Positions 1 through 7,440 of a stretch of 7,926 bases of DNA are shown piece by piece. Origin of the DNA: Bacteroidota bacterium (lineage in GTDB: Bacteria; Bacteroidota; Bacteroidia; Flavobacteriales_D; Crocinitomicaceae). Location: positions 1 to 7,926 of the forward strand of contig VGML01000097.1 in NCBI GenBank assembly GCA_016866415.1, in the 5' to 3' direction. Under the pieces are notes generated by a model that had not been told where the DNA came from, did not search any database, and saw nothing but the letters and a program-made list of their open reading frames with translations. Each line of letters begins with the position of its first letter. The first letter of the stretch is position 1. The translations under genes and the position numbers were made by a program.

Positions 1-992
1 AACAGCAAAATACGAAGAACGTATTAGGCGCCGCCATGATACTTTTGGTTCCGATGGCATTGATTTTACTGCAACCTGATGCTGGGACATTTGTAGTCTT
101 TACTTCATTTCTATTTGTGATGTATCGGGAAGGCTTGACTTTTGATCCCATAATTCTTGGAATAATCAATTCATTTCCAGGTGTTCGATTCAAAGAAACA
201 TGGGTCGGGAGTCATTTCATTCCAATTATGTTCGTAGCAATATTTTTATCCGTCATAACCCTTCTTTTAAGTAATGTAGTCATTACAGTTCCTTTTATGC
301 CTGAAACAAAAATACCCGGTTCAATGGGAGTTATTTTGACCTTGTTGTTGTTCGGAATCATTTCGTTATTAATAATTCGAAGATTTGGAACAAAAAGAGA
401 TCGATCGAGAGCAACCATTATTGTTGTCCTTGGTTTGGTTTTAGGAGGTGGTTTATCATTAGGCGTTGGAGCAGGTTTCGGCAGTTTAGCTCCTCACCAA
501 AAAGATAGAATTGAGCTTTTTCTTGGATTGAAAGAAGATCCAAATGGTAAGGATTACAATCGCCATCGTGCTATGGCTGCTGTTGGGTCGGGGGGGTTAC
601 TTGGCAAAGGCTACAACAAGGCTTCCGTATCAAGTGTTGAAAGCAATCACGTTCCTGAAAGCGAAACAGATTTTATTTTTTGTCCGTTCGCAGAGGAGTG
701 GGGTTTTCTAGGAACACTTTTTTTGATAATACTTTATATGTTTATGTTAATTCGAATCATCATAATAGCAGAAAGACAGCGGGCAGCGTTTAATAGAATA
801 TATGCCTATTGCGTTGGAATGATTCTTTTTTATCATTTCGCTATAAATATCGGAATGAATATCGGATTTGCACCAGTAATTGGAATTCCACTACCTTTTT
901 TTAGTTACGGAGGTTCGTCAATGATGTCTTTTAGCGTTATGATGTTTATTTTGTTAAAACTTGATAGTCAACGTAAGGATGTTTTACGATAA
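1..992 (+). CDS. rodA: RodA, SEDS-family peptidoglycan glycosyltransferase (5' end cut by window)
   Basis: RodA is the integral-membrane SEDS polymerase that extends glycan strands from lipid II during cell elongation, working with a class B penicillin-binding protein. The frame is open to the left edge: eleven codons (from base 3) precede the ATG at 36, so that ATG is internal and roughly the first quarter of the protein is missing. Numbering from that methionine, visible hallmarks are LLQPDAGT (11-18), the GSGGLLGKGY loop (184-193), the TDFIF segment (211-215) whose Asp212 matches the catalytic Asp of SEDS proteins, AEEWGFLG (219-226), and the signature GIPLPFFSYGGSS (283-295). Several hydrophobic segments fit the multi-pass topology. 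The residue before TDF is Glu, where many family members have His. The protein ends with a short basic tail. Next is a class A penicillin-binding protein 105 bases downstream. FtsW is the alternative; the sequence style and cell-wall neighbour favour RodA, which is a family-based inference. Confidence 0.92.
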   Translation, partial: QQNTKNVLGAAMILLVPMALILLQPDAGTFVVFTSFLFVMYREGLTFDPIILGIINSFPGVRFKETWVGSHFIPIMFVAIFLSVITLLLSNVVITVPFMPETKIPGSMGVILTLLLFGIISLLIIRRFGTKRDRSRATIIVVLGLVLGGGLSLGVGAGFGSLAPHQKDRIELFLGLKEDPNGKDYNRHRAMAAVGSGGLLGKGYNKASVSSVESNHVPESETDFIFCPFAEEWGFLGTLFLIILYMFMLIRIIIIAERQRAAFNRIYAYCVGMILFYHFAINIGMNIGFAPVIGIPLPFFSYGGSSMMSFSVMMFILLKLDSQRKDVLR

Positions 993-1097
993 TCTTTCTA
1001 ACTTTAACCAAATGAAATTTACTAAAATTAGGTCGATCAAAAACGATTAACATTTTAACAAATTCTTTGGTGATTAATTAAAAACAATTTATTTCTC

Positions 1098-3590
1098 ATG
1101 AAAACCAATAATACAGGACTCAACGAAGATGAAAAAAAGAAGTTTACCAAGATTTTTTGGGGAATTTCTTTATTTCCGTTTCTTTTTGTTGCTGGTTTGA
1201 TTCTTTTACAATCTGAAAGTTCTCTGCCACCCGTTTCGATGCTTGATAATCCTCCTGAATTGCAAGCTTCATTGATTATCGCTCGGAAAAGTGTTCGCGA
1301 GGATACTGTAATTGGTACATTTTGGCAAGTAAATAGAACCAGTGCTAAATTTAGAGATATTTCACCATACGTTTTTGATGCTCTTATTTCAACAGAAGAT
1401 GAGCGCTTTATGGAACATTCAGGCGTAGATTTCAGAGCGATTGCACGTTCGTTTTCGAGTTTTGGTAACGCTGGAGGTGCATCAACAATTTCACAGCAAT
1501 TAGCAAAATTAATTTTTACGTTAAAGCAACGTGAGGATGAAGATTTAGCACGTGCAAATGGCGAATCGATTAATTTACCTTTGGGCGGTTTTTTTGGGAA
1601 ATTTAGACGATTAAACGAAAAAGCTCGGGAAAATATAATCGCTAAAAGACTCGAAGAACGATTTACAAAAGAGGAAATCATAACGATGTATTTAAATCAG
1701 TTTGATTTTCTATATAACGCTGTAGGTATCGAAAATGCATCAAAAGTTTACTTTAATAAAAAACCAAGTCAACTTTCAAAAACCGAGGCTGCAACCTTAG
1801 TTGGCATGTGTAAAAATCCAGATTTGTATAATCCTTACAAATTCAAAAACAAAAATTACAGAAGAAAAATTGCTGAAAATGAAGGGATTGCACTTTCTCA
1901 AGTAACTAAAGAACAAATTCTAGAATTGAGGGGTAAGGATTCGTTAAGAGCATTAGAAAGAAGAAATCAAGTCTTGTTTCAATGGTTAAAAAACAGCGAT
2001 GCGAATAATGAATCTATTAAAAATAAACTGACTAAAGAGGAATATGACCTTCTAAAAACTGAACCTTTAGTAGTTCGTTACACCTCATTAGACCATAAAG
2101 AAGGGATCGCTCCTTATTTTAGAGAATCTCTTCGTAAGGAAGTGACTGAAATTCTTACAACTAAAAACAGTGATGGCAGTTACAAATATGTGCGAGAAGA
2201 TGGTCGACCATTTAATATTTATCAAGATGGATTAAAAATTTATACTACGATTAATCCTGCTTTGCAGCGTCACGCAGAATTCGCGATGCAAAAACACATC
2301 AAAGAGGATCTTCAACCTGCTTTCGATAACAACAATCGAGGGCTCAAAAATTATCCGTTTTCAAGCTCCATTGACCAATCCATGGTTAACCAAATTATGG
2401 ATAACGCGAGAAAATCAACTGGTAGATATAAAAACTTAGTAGCACAAGGTTTTACCGAAGAGGAAATAATGAAAAACTTCAATACTCCTGCACAAATGCG
2501 CGTTTTTAGTTGGAAAGGCGAAAGAGATACAATGATGACTCCAAATGACTCAATTCGATATTATAAGGCTTTTTTACATTCTGGTCTTATCTCTATAGAT
2601 CCAAGGACGGGTTTTGTTAAAGCTTGGGTTGGTGGAGTAAACTTTAAACACTTTGGTTACGATCATGTTCGATTAGGGAAAAGACAAGTTGGTTCGACTA
2701 TTAAGCCGTTCGTTTATGCGGCAGCATTATCTATGAAAGTTGTAAATCCATGCACAACCTTTTCTCCGGGAGAATATTGCGTTGACTTGGTTGATGATCG
2801 AAATAATGTGGTTGGTAAATACTGTCCTGAAGGAGAAGCTGCCAGTTCGGTAAAAAAGGGTTTAGCCATGTCGTCTAACCCAACAACGGTTGCAGTAATG
2901 GCAAAAATGGGGAGATTCAATCCAGTAAATAAAACTGGAGGACCATTTGTAATTGAAAAACTATTGAAACAAGCTGAAATTACGCTAAATAAAAACGACG
3001 TTGTTCCGTCTATGTGTTTGGGAAGTATGGATTTATCGCTTTACCAACTTGTTGCCGCACAATGTGTTTTTGCAAATGAAGGTTATTACATTCGACCAAC
3101 AACAATTGAACGAATTACCGATCGAAATGGACGTGTAATTTATCAAACAGAACAACATCGCGAACAAGTCGTAAACCCAACCGTTGCCTACGAAATCTTG
3201 AAAATGATGAAAGGCGTCATTCAAGGAGGAACTGGTTATAGCCTCAGAAGTGGGAAATATGGAAGTATCCCCCCAACAGCTGGAAAAACAGGAACAACTC
3301 AAAATAATTCCGATGGTTGGTTTATTGGCATCACGCCCGAACTAGTAACCGGTGTTTGGGTGGGCGCTGAAGACCGTGCCGTGCGATTTAGAAGTATGAA
3401 TTGGGGACAAGGAGCCCGAATGGCGCTTCCAATTTACGGTTATTATATGAATAAAGTTTATCGAGATCCAATAATTGGACTAACAACTCGTGATTTTGAT
3501 ATTCCAGAAGATTACGATTCAGAGGCATATGATTGTACAGATGCTCCTGAACCCGAAACAGTTGATGATTCAGAAATTCCATTTTTTTAA
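1098..3590 (+). CDS. mrcA: Class A penicillin-binding protein 1A (glycosyltransferase GT51 plus transpeptidase)
   Basis: This bifunctional inner-membrane enzyme polymerises glycan from lipid II and cross-links the stem peptides in the periplasm. The 830 residues start with a short charged cytoplasmic tail and one membrane anchor (about 17-38). The GT51 domain shows STEDERFMEHSGVD (98-111) with likely catalytic Glu100, GGASTISQQLAKL (126-138), and KEEIITMYLN (191-200), which supplies the second conserved Glu (probably 193). The transpeptidase domain has all three penicillin-binding motifs: SxxK at 533-536 (nucleophile Ser533), SSN at 592-594 and KTG at 730-732. About 45 residues separate QQLAKL from the RLEERF helix, longer than in proteobacterial enzymes but, as I recall, common in Bacteroidota. 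The last 30 residues are strongly acidic. The ATG at 1098 is chosen because it directly precedes the cytoplasmic tail and anchor. It lies 105 bases after rodA, and scoA starts two bases after its stop. Confidence 0.95.
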   Translation: MKTNNTGLNEDEKKKFTKIFWGISLFPFLFVAGLILLQSESSLPPVSMLDNPPELQASLIIARKSVREDTVIGTFWQVNRTSAKFRDISPYVFDALISTEDERFMEHSGVDFRAIARSFSSFGNAGGASTISQQLAKLIFTLKQREDEDLARANGESINLPLGGFFGKFRRLNEKARENIIAKRLEERFTKEEIITMYLNQFDFLYNAVGIENASKVYFNKKPSQLSKTEAATLVGMCKNPDLYNPYKFKNKNYRRKIAENEGIALSQVTKEQILELRGKDSLRALERRNQVLFQWLKNSDANNESIKNKLTKEEYDLLKTEPLVVRYTSLDHKEGIAPYFRESLRKEVTEILTTKNSDGSYKYVREDGRPFNIYQDGLKIYTTINPALQRHAEFAMQKHIKEDLQPAFDNNNRGLKNYPFSSSIDQSMVNQIMDNARKSTGRYKNLVAQGFTEEEIMKNFNTPAQMRVFSWKGERDTMMTPNDSIRYYKAFLHSGLISIDPRTGFVKAWVGGVNFKHFGYDHVRLGKRQVGSTIKPFVYAAALSMKVVNPCTTFSPGEYCVDLVDDRNNVVGKYCPEGEAASSVKKGLAMSSNPTTVAVMAKMGRFNPVNKTGGPFVIEKLLKQAEITLNKNDVVPSMCLGSMDLSLYQLVAAQCVFANEGYYIRPTTIERITDRNGRVIYQTEQHREQVVNPTVAYEILKMMKGVIQGGTGYSLRSGKYGSIPPTAGKTGTTQNNSDGWFIGITPELVTGVWVGAEDRAVRFRSMNWGQGARMALPIYGYYMNKVYRDPIIGLTTRDFDIPEDYDSEAYDCTDAPEPETVDDSEIPFF

Positions 3591-3592
3591 AT

Positions 3593-4291
3593 ATGAATAA
3601 GGTAGTAAAAAATGTTGAGGAAGCGTTAGAAGGAATTGAAAGTGGAATGACATTGATGCTTGGCGGATTTGGTTTATGTGGTATTCCGGAGAATTCTATA
3701 GCTCAATTGGTGAAACTTGGTGTAAAAAAATTGACTTGCATTAGTAATAACGCAGGAGTTGACGATTTTGGTTTGGGGTTACTACTACAAACTAAACAAA
3801 TCAAAAAAATGATTTCAAGTTATGTCGGTGAGAATGATGAATTTGAACGACAAATGCTTTCTGGCGAATTGGAGGTAGACTTAATTCCTCAAGGAAGCTT
3901 GGCTGAAAGGTGTCGAGCTGGTGGCGCAGGAATTCCAGCGTTTTATACTCCGGCAGGTTATGGTACAGAAGTAGCGGATGGAAAAGAAGTTCGTGTTTTT
4001 AATGGGAAATCACATATTTTAGAATCAGCTCTGACAGCTGATTTCGCAATAGTAAAAGCATGGAAAGGTGACACTGAAGGAAATTTAATTTACCGCGAAA
4101 CCGCAATGAACTTTAATCCAATGATGGCTATGGCCGGAAAAATTACCGTCGCGGAAGTTGAAGAATTGGTTCCTGCAGGTGAACTTGACCCAAATTTTAT
4201 TCATACACCAGGAATTTTCGTTCAACGTATCTTCCAAGGAGAAAAATTTGAGAAACGCATCGAGCAAAGAACAGTTAGAAAAAGAGGTTAA
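3593..4291 (+). CDS. scoA: 3-oxoacid (succinyl-CoA:acetoacetate) CoA-transferase subunit A
   Basis: This is the A subunit of the two-subunit CoA-transferase (EC 2.8.3.5 family) that moves CoA between succinyl-CoA and acetoacetate in the cytoplasm, linking ketone-body and ketogenic amino-acid use to the citric acid cycle. At 232 residues it has the usual length of the bacterial subunit. The glycine-rich signature GGFGLCGIPEN lies at 24-34, followed by the family blocks ISNNAGVDDFGLGLLL (50-65), SYVGENDEFERQMLSGELE (76-94) and GSLAERCRAGGAGIPAFYTP (101-120). The catalytic glutamate is carried by the B subunit. The ATG lies two bases after the penicillin-binding protein stop, with no evident Shine-Dalgarno site but an A/T-rich leader, so it is probably co-transcribed with that gene. 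Exact acyl preference (succinyl, acetyl or butyryl donors) cannot be fixed from sequence, though close resemblance to ScoA makes acetoacetate the best guess. Confidence 0.93.
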   Translation: MNKVVKNVEEALEGIESGMTLMLGGFGLCGIPENSIAQLVKLGVKKLTCISNNAGVDDFGLGLLLQTKQIKKMISSYVGENDEFERQMLSGELEVDLIPQGSLAERCRAGGAGIPAFYTPAGYGTEVADGKEVRVFNGKSHILESALTADFAIVKAWKGDTEGNLIYRETAMNFNPMMAMAGKITVAEVEELVPAGELDPNFIHTPGIFVQRIFQGEKFEKRIEQRTVRKRG

Positions 4292-4395
4292 TTTGAAAAT
4301 GATTCAATTTAATTAATTATGAGAAATGACCGGAGTAATATAATTGTTGAACCAAAAACAATTTTCGAATTAATCCATTAATTCATTTTCAAATT
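4290..4395. repeat. Nested inverted repeat filling the scoA-scoB gap
   Basis: A perfect 13-base inverted repeat has arms at 4290-4302 (aatttgaaaatga) and 4383-4395 (tcattttcaaatt). The left arm begins within the scoA stop codon and the right arm ends seven bases before the scoB ATG. Further in, pairing continues imperfectly between A/T-rich arms (about 4306-4318 with 4370-4380). A second inverted repeat lies within: aattgtt (4342-4348) and aacaatt (4357-4363), with an eight-base loop. Transcribed, this could fold into one long hairpin that buries the scoB translation start, or it could be the remnant of a small palindromic insertion. There is no G/C-rich stem followed by a T-run, so it is not a standard intrinsic terminator. 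The arms are A/T-rich, so some pairing is expected by chance; the 13-base perfect match is the strongest part. Confidence 0.55.
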
Positions 4396-4401
4396 TAAAA
4401 T

Positions 4402-5058
4402 ATGGCGTTAGATAAAAACGGAATAGCAAAAAGAATCGCACAAGAATTACAAAACGGGTGGTATGTTAACCTTGGTATTGGAATTCCAACATTAGTAGCA
4501 AACTATGTTCCTGATGGCTTAGATGTTGAATTTCAATCGGAAAATGGAATTTTAGGAATGGGGCCATTTCCTTTCGAAGGGGAAGAAGATCCTGACTTAA
4601 TCAATGCCGGTAAACAGACCATTACAGTTAAAAAAGGTGCAGTATTTTTTGATTCAGCAACTTCATTTGCCATGATTCGAGGTCGACACGTTCAACTTAC
4701 GGTTTTAGGTGCAATGGAGGTTTCTCAAAATGGAGATATAGCAAACTGGAAAATTCCAGGTAAAATGGTAAAAGGTATGGGAGGCGCTATGGATTTAGTT
4801 GCTTCTGCTGAAAACATCATTGTTGCTATGATGCATAGCAATAAAGCGGGAGAATCAAAAATTTTAAAAGAATGCACGTTACCTCTAACGGGAGTTGGCT
4901 GCGTTAAGAAAGTTGTTACTGAACTTGCGGTTTTGGAAATTAAAGATGGTAAGTTTCACCTGATAGAGCGTGCTCCTGGTGTTAGCGTCGATGAAATAGT
5001 ATCAAAAACAGATGGTGATTTAGTTGTCCCTGATTTCGTTCCAGAAATGGTGATCTAA
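4402..5058 (+). CDS. scoB: 3-oxoacid (succinyl-CoA:acetoacetate) CoA-transferase subunit B
   Basis: This is the B subunit and partner of the upstream ScoA, carrying the active-site glutamate that forms the covalent CoA thioester intermediate. The 218 residues match the usual bacterial length. The N-terminal segment NLGIGIPTLVANYVP (23-37) and the signature QSENGILGMGP (45-55) are present, with Glu47 the expected catalytic residue. Further family blocks are FFDSATSFAMIRGRH (82-96), GAMEVSQNGDIANWKIPG (103-120) and KGMGGAMDLVASAENIIVAM (124-143). The start is well fixed: an in-frame TAA lies at 4396-4398, just before the ATG. Unlike many operons where the two subunit genes touch, 110 bases separate it from scoA, and that gap is palindromic. 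The short leader taaaat before the ATG fits Bacteroidota starts. cysQ begins four bases after the stop. Confidence 0.95.
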   Translation: MALDKNGIAKRIAQELQNGWYVNLGIGIPTLVANYVPDGLDVEFQSENGILGMGPFPFEGEEDPDLINAGKQTITVKKGAVFFDSATSFAMIRGRHVQLTVLGAMEVSQNGDIANWKIPGKMVKGMGGAMDLVASAENIIVAMMHSNKAGESKILKECTLPLTGVGCVKKVVTELAVLEIKDGKFHLIERAPGVSVDEIVSKTDGDLVVPDFVPEMVI

Positions 5059-5062
5059 AAAA

Positions 5063-5872
5063 TTGAATCAACTCGAAGAAAAATACCATAAAGCAATTGA
5101 GGCAGCAATCGAAGCCTCGAAAAAAATCATTGAGATTTACGAAGAAGGCTTTTCACCTATTTATAAAGAGGACGGCTCTCCGCTCACAAAGGCTGATCTG
5201 GCATCCACACAGATTATTTCTGATATTTTAGAGCCTTTGAACATTCCAATAACTGGAGAGGAAAGTGAAAAATCAACGTTTGAAGATCGCTTGAAATGGA
5301 CTGAATGTTGGTGTATCGATCCATTAGACGGAACCAAAGAATTTGTTAGTCGAAATGGGGAATTTGCCGTGAATATCGCACTTATCAGAAACGGAATAGC
5401 TGTTTTTGGTGTAATTACCTCCCCCGTTAAACAAGAGCTTATCTTTGGTGGTAAAGAAATAGGTGTTTATGCATTTCACTTCGATGATTTTAGCATAACT
5501 GAAAATTGGAAGACAATCGAGGAGCCACAGAACATCAATTCACCTTTGGTCATGACCTGTTCGAGAAGTCATCATTCAGGACCAATTTTGGAATTCATTA
5601 ATGAACTTCATATCGTTTCAGAAAAAATCGAATTTCTCAAAAAAGGTTCTTCACTGAAATTTTTCGATTTAGCTTTTGGAAAAGCAGACGCCTATCCCCG
5701 ATTCGCGCCAACAATGGAATGGGACATTGCAGCTGGACAAGCAATTTTGGAAGCACTTGGAGGATCCGTTTATGATGCAGACACAAAACTTCCTTTGCGT
5801 TACAACAAAGAGAATCTCTTAAATCCGTTCTTCATCGCCAAAACAAAGCCTTTACTCGATATTCTGCCATGA
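5063..5872 (+). CDS. cysQ: 3'(2'),5'-bisphosphate nucleotidase CysQ (TTG start)
   Basis: CysQ belongs to the inositol-monophosphatase fold and hydrolyses 3'-phosphoadenosine 5'-phosphate (PAP) to AMP, and PAPS to APS, relieving PAP build-up from sulfate assimilation, sulfotransferases or phosphopantetheinyl transfer. The metal-binding set is complete: KAD (43-45), GEES with Glu66/Glu67 (65-68), DPLDGT (86-91) and EWD with Asp221 (219-221). The CysQ-type block DPLDGTKEFVSRNGEFAVNIAL and the later KADAYPRFAPTMEWDIAAGQA separate it from plain inositol monophosphatases. At 269 residues it is of usual length. The start must be TTG at 5063: an in-frame TGA lies at 5051-5053, no other start codon falls between, and the next in-frame methionine is far inside the conserved domain. 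It follows scoB by four bases and overlaps the next gene by ATGA, so translational coupling is likely. No sulfate-assimilation gene is visible nearby. Confidence 0.93.
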   Translation: MNQLEEKYHKAIEAAIEASKKIIEIYEEGFSPIYKEDGSPLTKADLASTQIISDILEPLNIPITGEESEKSTFEDRLKWTECWCIDPLDGTKEFVSRNGEFAVNIALIRNGIAVFGVITSPVKQELIFGGKEIGVYAFHFDDFSITENWKTIEEPQNINSPLVMTCSRSHHSGPILEFINELHIVSEKIEFLKKGSSLKFFDLAFGKADAYPRFAPTMEWDIAAGQAILEALGGSVYDADTKLPLRYNKENLLNPFFIAKTKPLLDILP

Positions 5873-7440
5873 GAACGATTTTTCTTATTTTGATATTGGT
5901 GAATTTTTATATTTTAATTTCTCAACAAAATTTAATTTCAACGCATTCCTTTTACAGAGATCAACTTTTTTGGATTCGTAATGATACCCTCATTGCTAAC
6001 AATCAAACTATTTATAAAACTAGTTACTACAAAAATTCGTTTCTTCCTTCTACCGAAAATCGATACAATTTACACGAATACATAAAAGATTCAAGTATTC
6101 AATACTATGATTTTTCAGAAGTTCTTTTTAAAAAACACCTGATTGAAGTAAAATCCAAAGATTGCTTTTTAACCATTTCACCTTTACTAGACTTGAGTTT
6201 GGGAAGAGATTTAAAAGACACTTCCTCTTTAAACTTATTTCAAAATACGCGCGGAGTGCTTATAGAAGGCGATTTATTTAAAAACTTTTCGTTTTCAACC
6301 TCATTATTTGAAAATCAAAGCAGATTCAGTTCCTTTGAGCAACAGTTTATCAATGAACGAGGTGAATTTCGACCAATTAGCAATGGATATGCACAAGAAA
6401 ATGGAGTAATCTCTGGCGCAACAAGAACAAAACCTTTTAAAACCAATGGATATGATTATGCCTATGCAATAGGAAACATCGTGTACAGCCCACACAAGAA
6501 AATTGATTTGATTGCTGGTAATAATCAACAGTTTATCGGCACTGGGTATCGTTCCATGTTGCTCTCCGATAATTCTTCATACTCGCCTTATTTTAGAGTT
6601 GATTACTACATTTCCAAGCGATTCTCATTCAATTACTTGCGCTCAAGAAATATGAATCTCATCCGAAAAAAAGTTTACACAACAGTTGAGGGTTTTTATC
6701 AACCCAAAGGACTTGGAGTTAATTATTTAACGTATCATTTTTCTCCTAAACTAAATTTAAGTCTATTCGATGGAACAATATGGTCGATGGGAGATTCGCT
6801 TCAAACGAAAGCGGTAAACCCTTTATTTTACAATCCAATTCCATTCGTGTCCGCAGTTCTTAAAGACAGCACGTGTTATGCAATTCAAGGTTTGAATCTT
6901 AATTGGATTATTGCCAATAAAATTAGAGCTTATAGCCAAGTTGCAATTGGAAATCTCGACCCGAAACAACTTGCTTTTCAACTTGGTTTTAGAGGATACG
7001 ATTTGTTCAAACTAAAAAACTCAATGATTCAATTGGAATTTAATTCGGCATCTGCCAACATGTATCAATCGAATTTTAGTCGATTGAATTACTCGAATTA
7101 TAACTTACCACTGGCACATTCAAAAGGAAATGCGTTCAAAGAACTGGTATTTAGATTTAATTGGGAATACAAAAGATGTTATATTGACTTAAAATCCATT
7201 AATTACTATTTAGAAAATTTCAATCGAACCGCGCTTTTACCTATTCCAAAAACCACTATTTCTCCAGATGGATTTGTTTTTCACAATCAAGTCGAAATTG
7301 GATATCGATTCAATAAAAAAATCAATTTAACGATTTTCGCAAATGTCATTTATCGTTATGATAATACTTCAAAAAATCAAAACTTCATTTTATCAACTGG
7401 AATTCGAACAGCTCTAATTAACCACTACAATGATTATTAA
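5869..7440 (+). CDS. Outer-membrane beta-barrel protein, RemB/Wzi-like (capsule-assembly or gliding-associated family)
   Basis: This is a predicted 523-residue outer-membrane protein. The first 18 or so residues are hydrophobic after one Arg, like a signal peptide, although the cleavage site is not a clean AxA. A soluble-looking N-terminal stretch (about 20-105) precedes a long run of alternating polar/aromatic strands ending in a tyrosine, as in barrels. Blocks I associate from memory with the Bacteroidota RemB/Wzi-like family are GRDLKDTSSLNLFQNTRG (112-129), QFIGTGYRSMLLSDN (221-235) with PYF soon after (240-242), and NYNLPLAHSKGNAFKEL (410-426). RemB of Flavobacterium is a cell-surface protein tied to gliding, and Wzi is a barrel that anchors capsule; which role applies here cannot be told. 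The ATG overlaps the cysQ stop (ATGA), and the next gene, apparently a relative, starts 11 bases before this stop. Confidence is good for an outer-membrane barrel and moderate for the family. Confidence 0.65.
   Translation: MRTIFLILILVNFYILISQQNLISTHSFYRDQLFWIRNDTLIANNQTIYKTSYYKNSFLPSTENRYNLHEYIKDSSIQYYDFSEVLFKKHLIEVKSKDCFLTISPLLDLSLGRDLKDTSSLNLFQNTRGVLIEGDLFKNFSFSTSLFENQSRFSSFEQQFINERGEFRPISNGYAQENGVISGATRTKPFKTNGYDYAYAIGNIVYSPHKKIDLIAGNNQQFIGTGYRSMLLSDNSSYSPYFRVDYYISKRFSFNYLRSRNMNLIRKKVYTTVEGFYQPKGLGVNYLTYHFSPKLNLSLFDGTIWSMGDSLQTKAVNPLFYNPIPFVSAVLKDSTCYAIQGLNLNWIIANKIRAYSQVAIGNLDPKQLAFQLGFRGYDLFKLKNSMIQLEFNSASANMYQSNFSRLNYSNYNLPLAHSKGNAFKELVFRFNWEYKRCYIDLKSINYYLENFNRTALLPIPKTTISPDGFVFHNQVEIGYRFNKKINLTIFANVIYRYDNTSKNQNFILSTGIRTALINHYNDY

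Noticed and set aside
1062..1069. Possible Bacteroidota -7 promoter element (attctttg) before the penicillin-binding protein gene
   Set aside because: It departs from TAnnTTTG in the leading TA, and no TTG-type -33 element sits at the right distance upstream. It is too weak in A/T-rich sequence.
993..1097. Search for a terminator or regulatory RNA between rodA and the penicillin-binding protein gene
   Set aside because: Only very short inverted repeats of 3-5 bases were found, with no G/C stem and T-run and no recognisable riboswitch. It appears to be a plain A/T-rich spacer.
1055..1681. 208-codon open frame on the - strand opposite the 5' part of the penicillin-binding protein gene
   Set aside because: It is antisense to a confidently identified GT51 domain, its product is Ser/Arg/Lys-rich without recognisable motifs, and it has no neighbour on that strand. 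It is a coding shadow.
3033..3302. 89-codon - strand frame with a Cys/Ser-rich start
   Set aside because: It lies wholly antisense to the transpeptidase domain, with low-complexity composition and no start-site support. The other - strand frames at 212-418, 2714-2920, 3388-3582, 4085-4267 and 6304-6528 were rejected for the same reason.
4339..4346. Promoter-like tataattg in the scoA-scoB gap
   Set aside because: It is one base off TAnnTTTG and contains TATAAT, but has no -33 partner, and such strings are frequent in A/T-rich spacers.
7430..7440. Possibility that the two barrel genes are one gene split by a frameshift
   Set aside because: The second frame begins with its own complete signal peptide, and both proteins carry their own FIG-x-G motif, so these are two separate genes rather than one broken gene.
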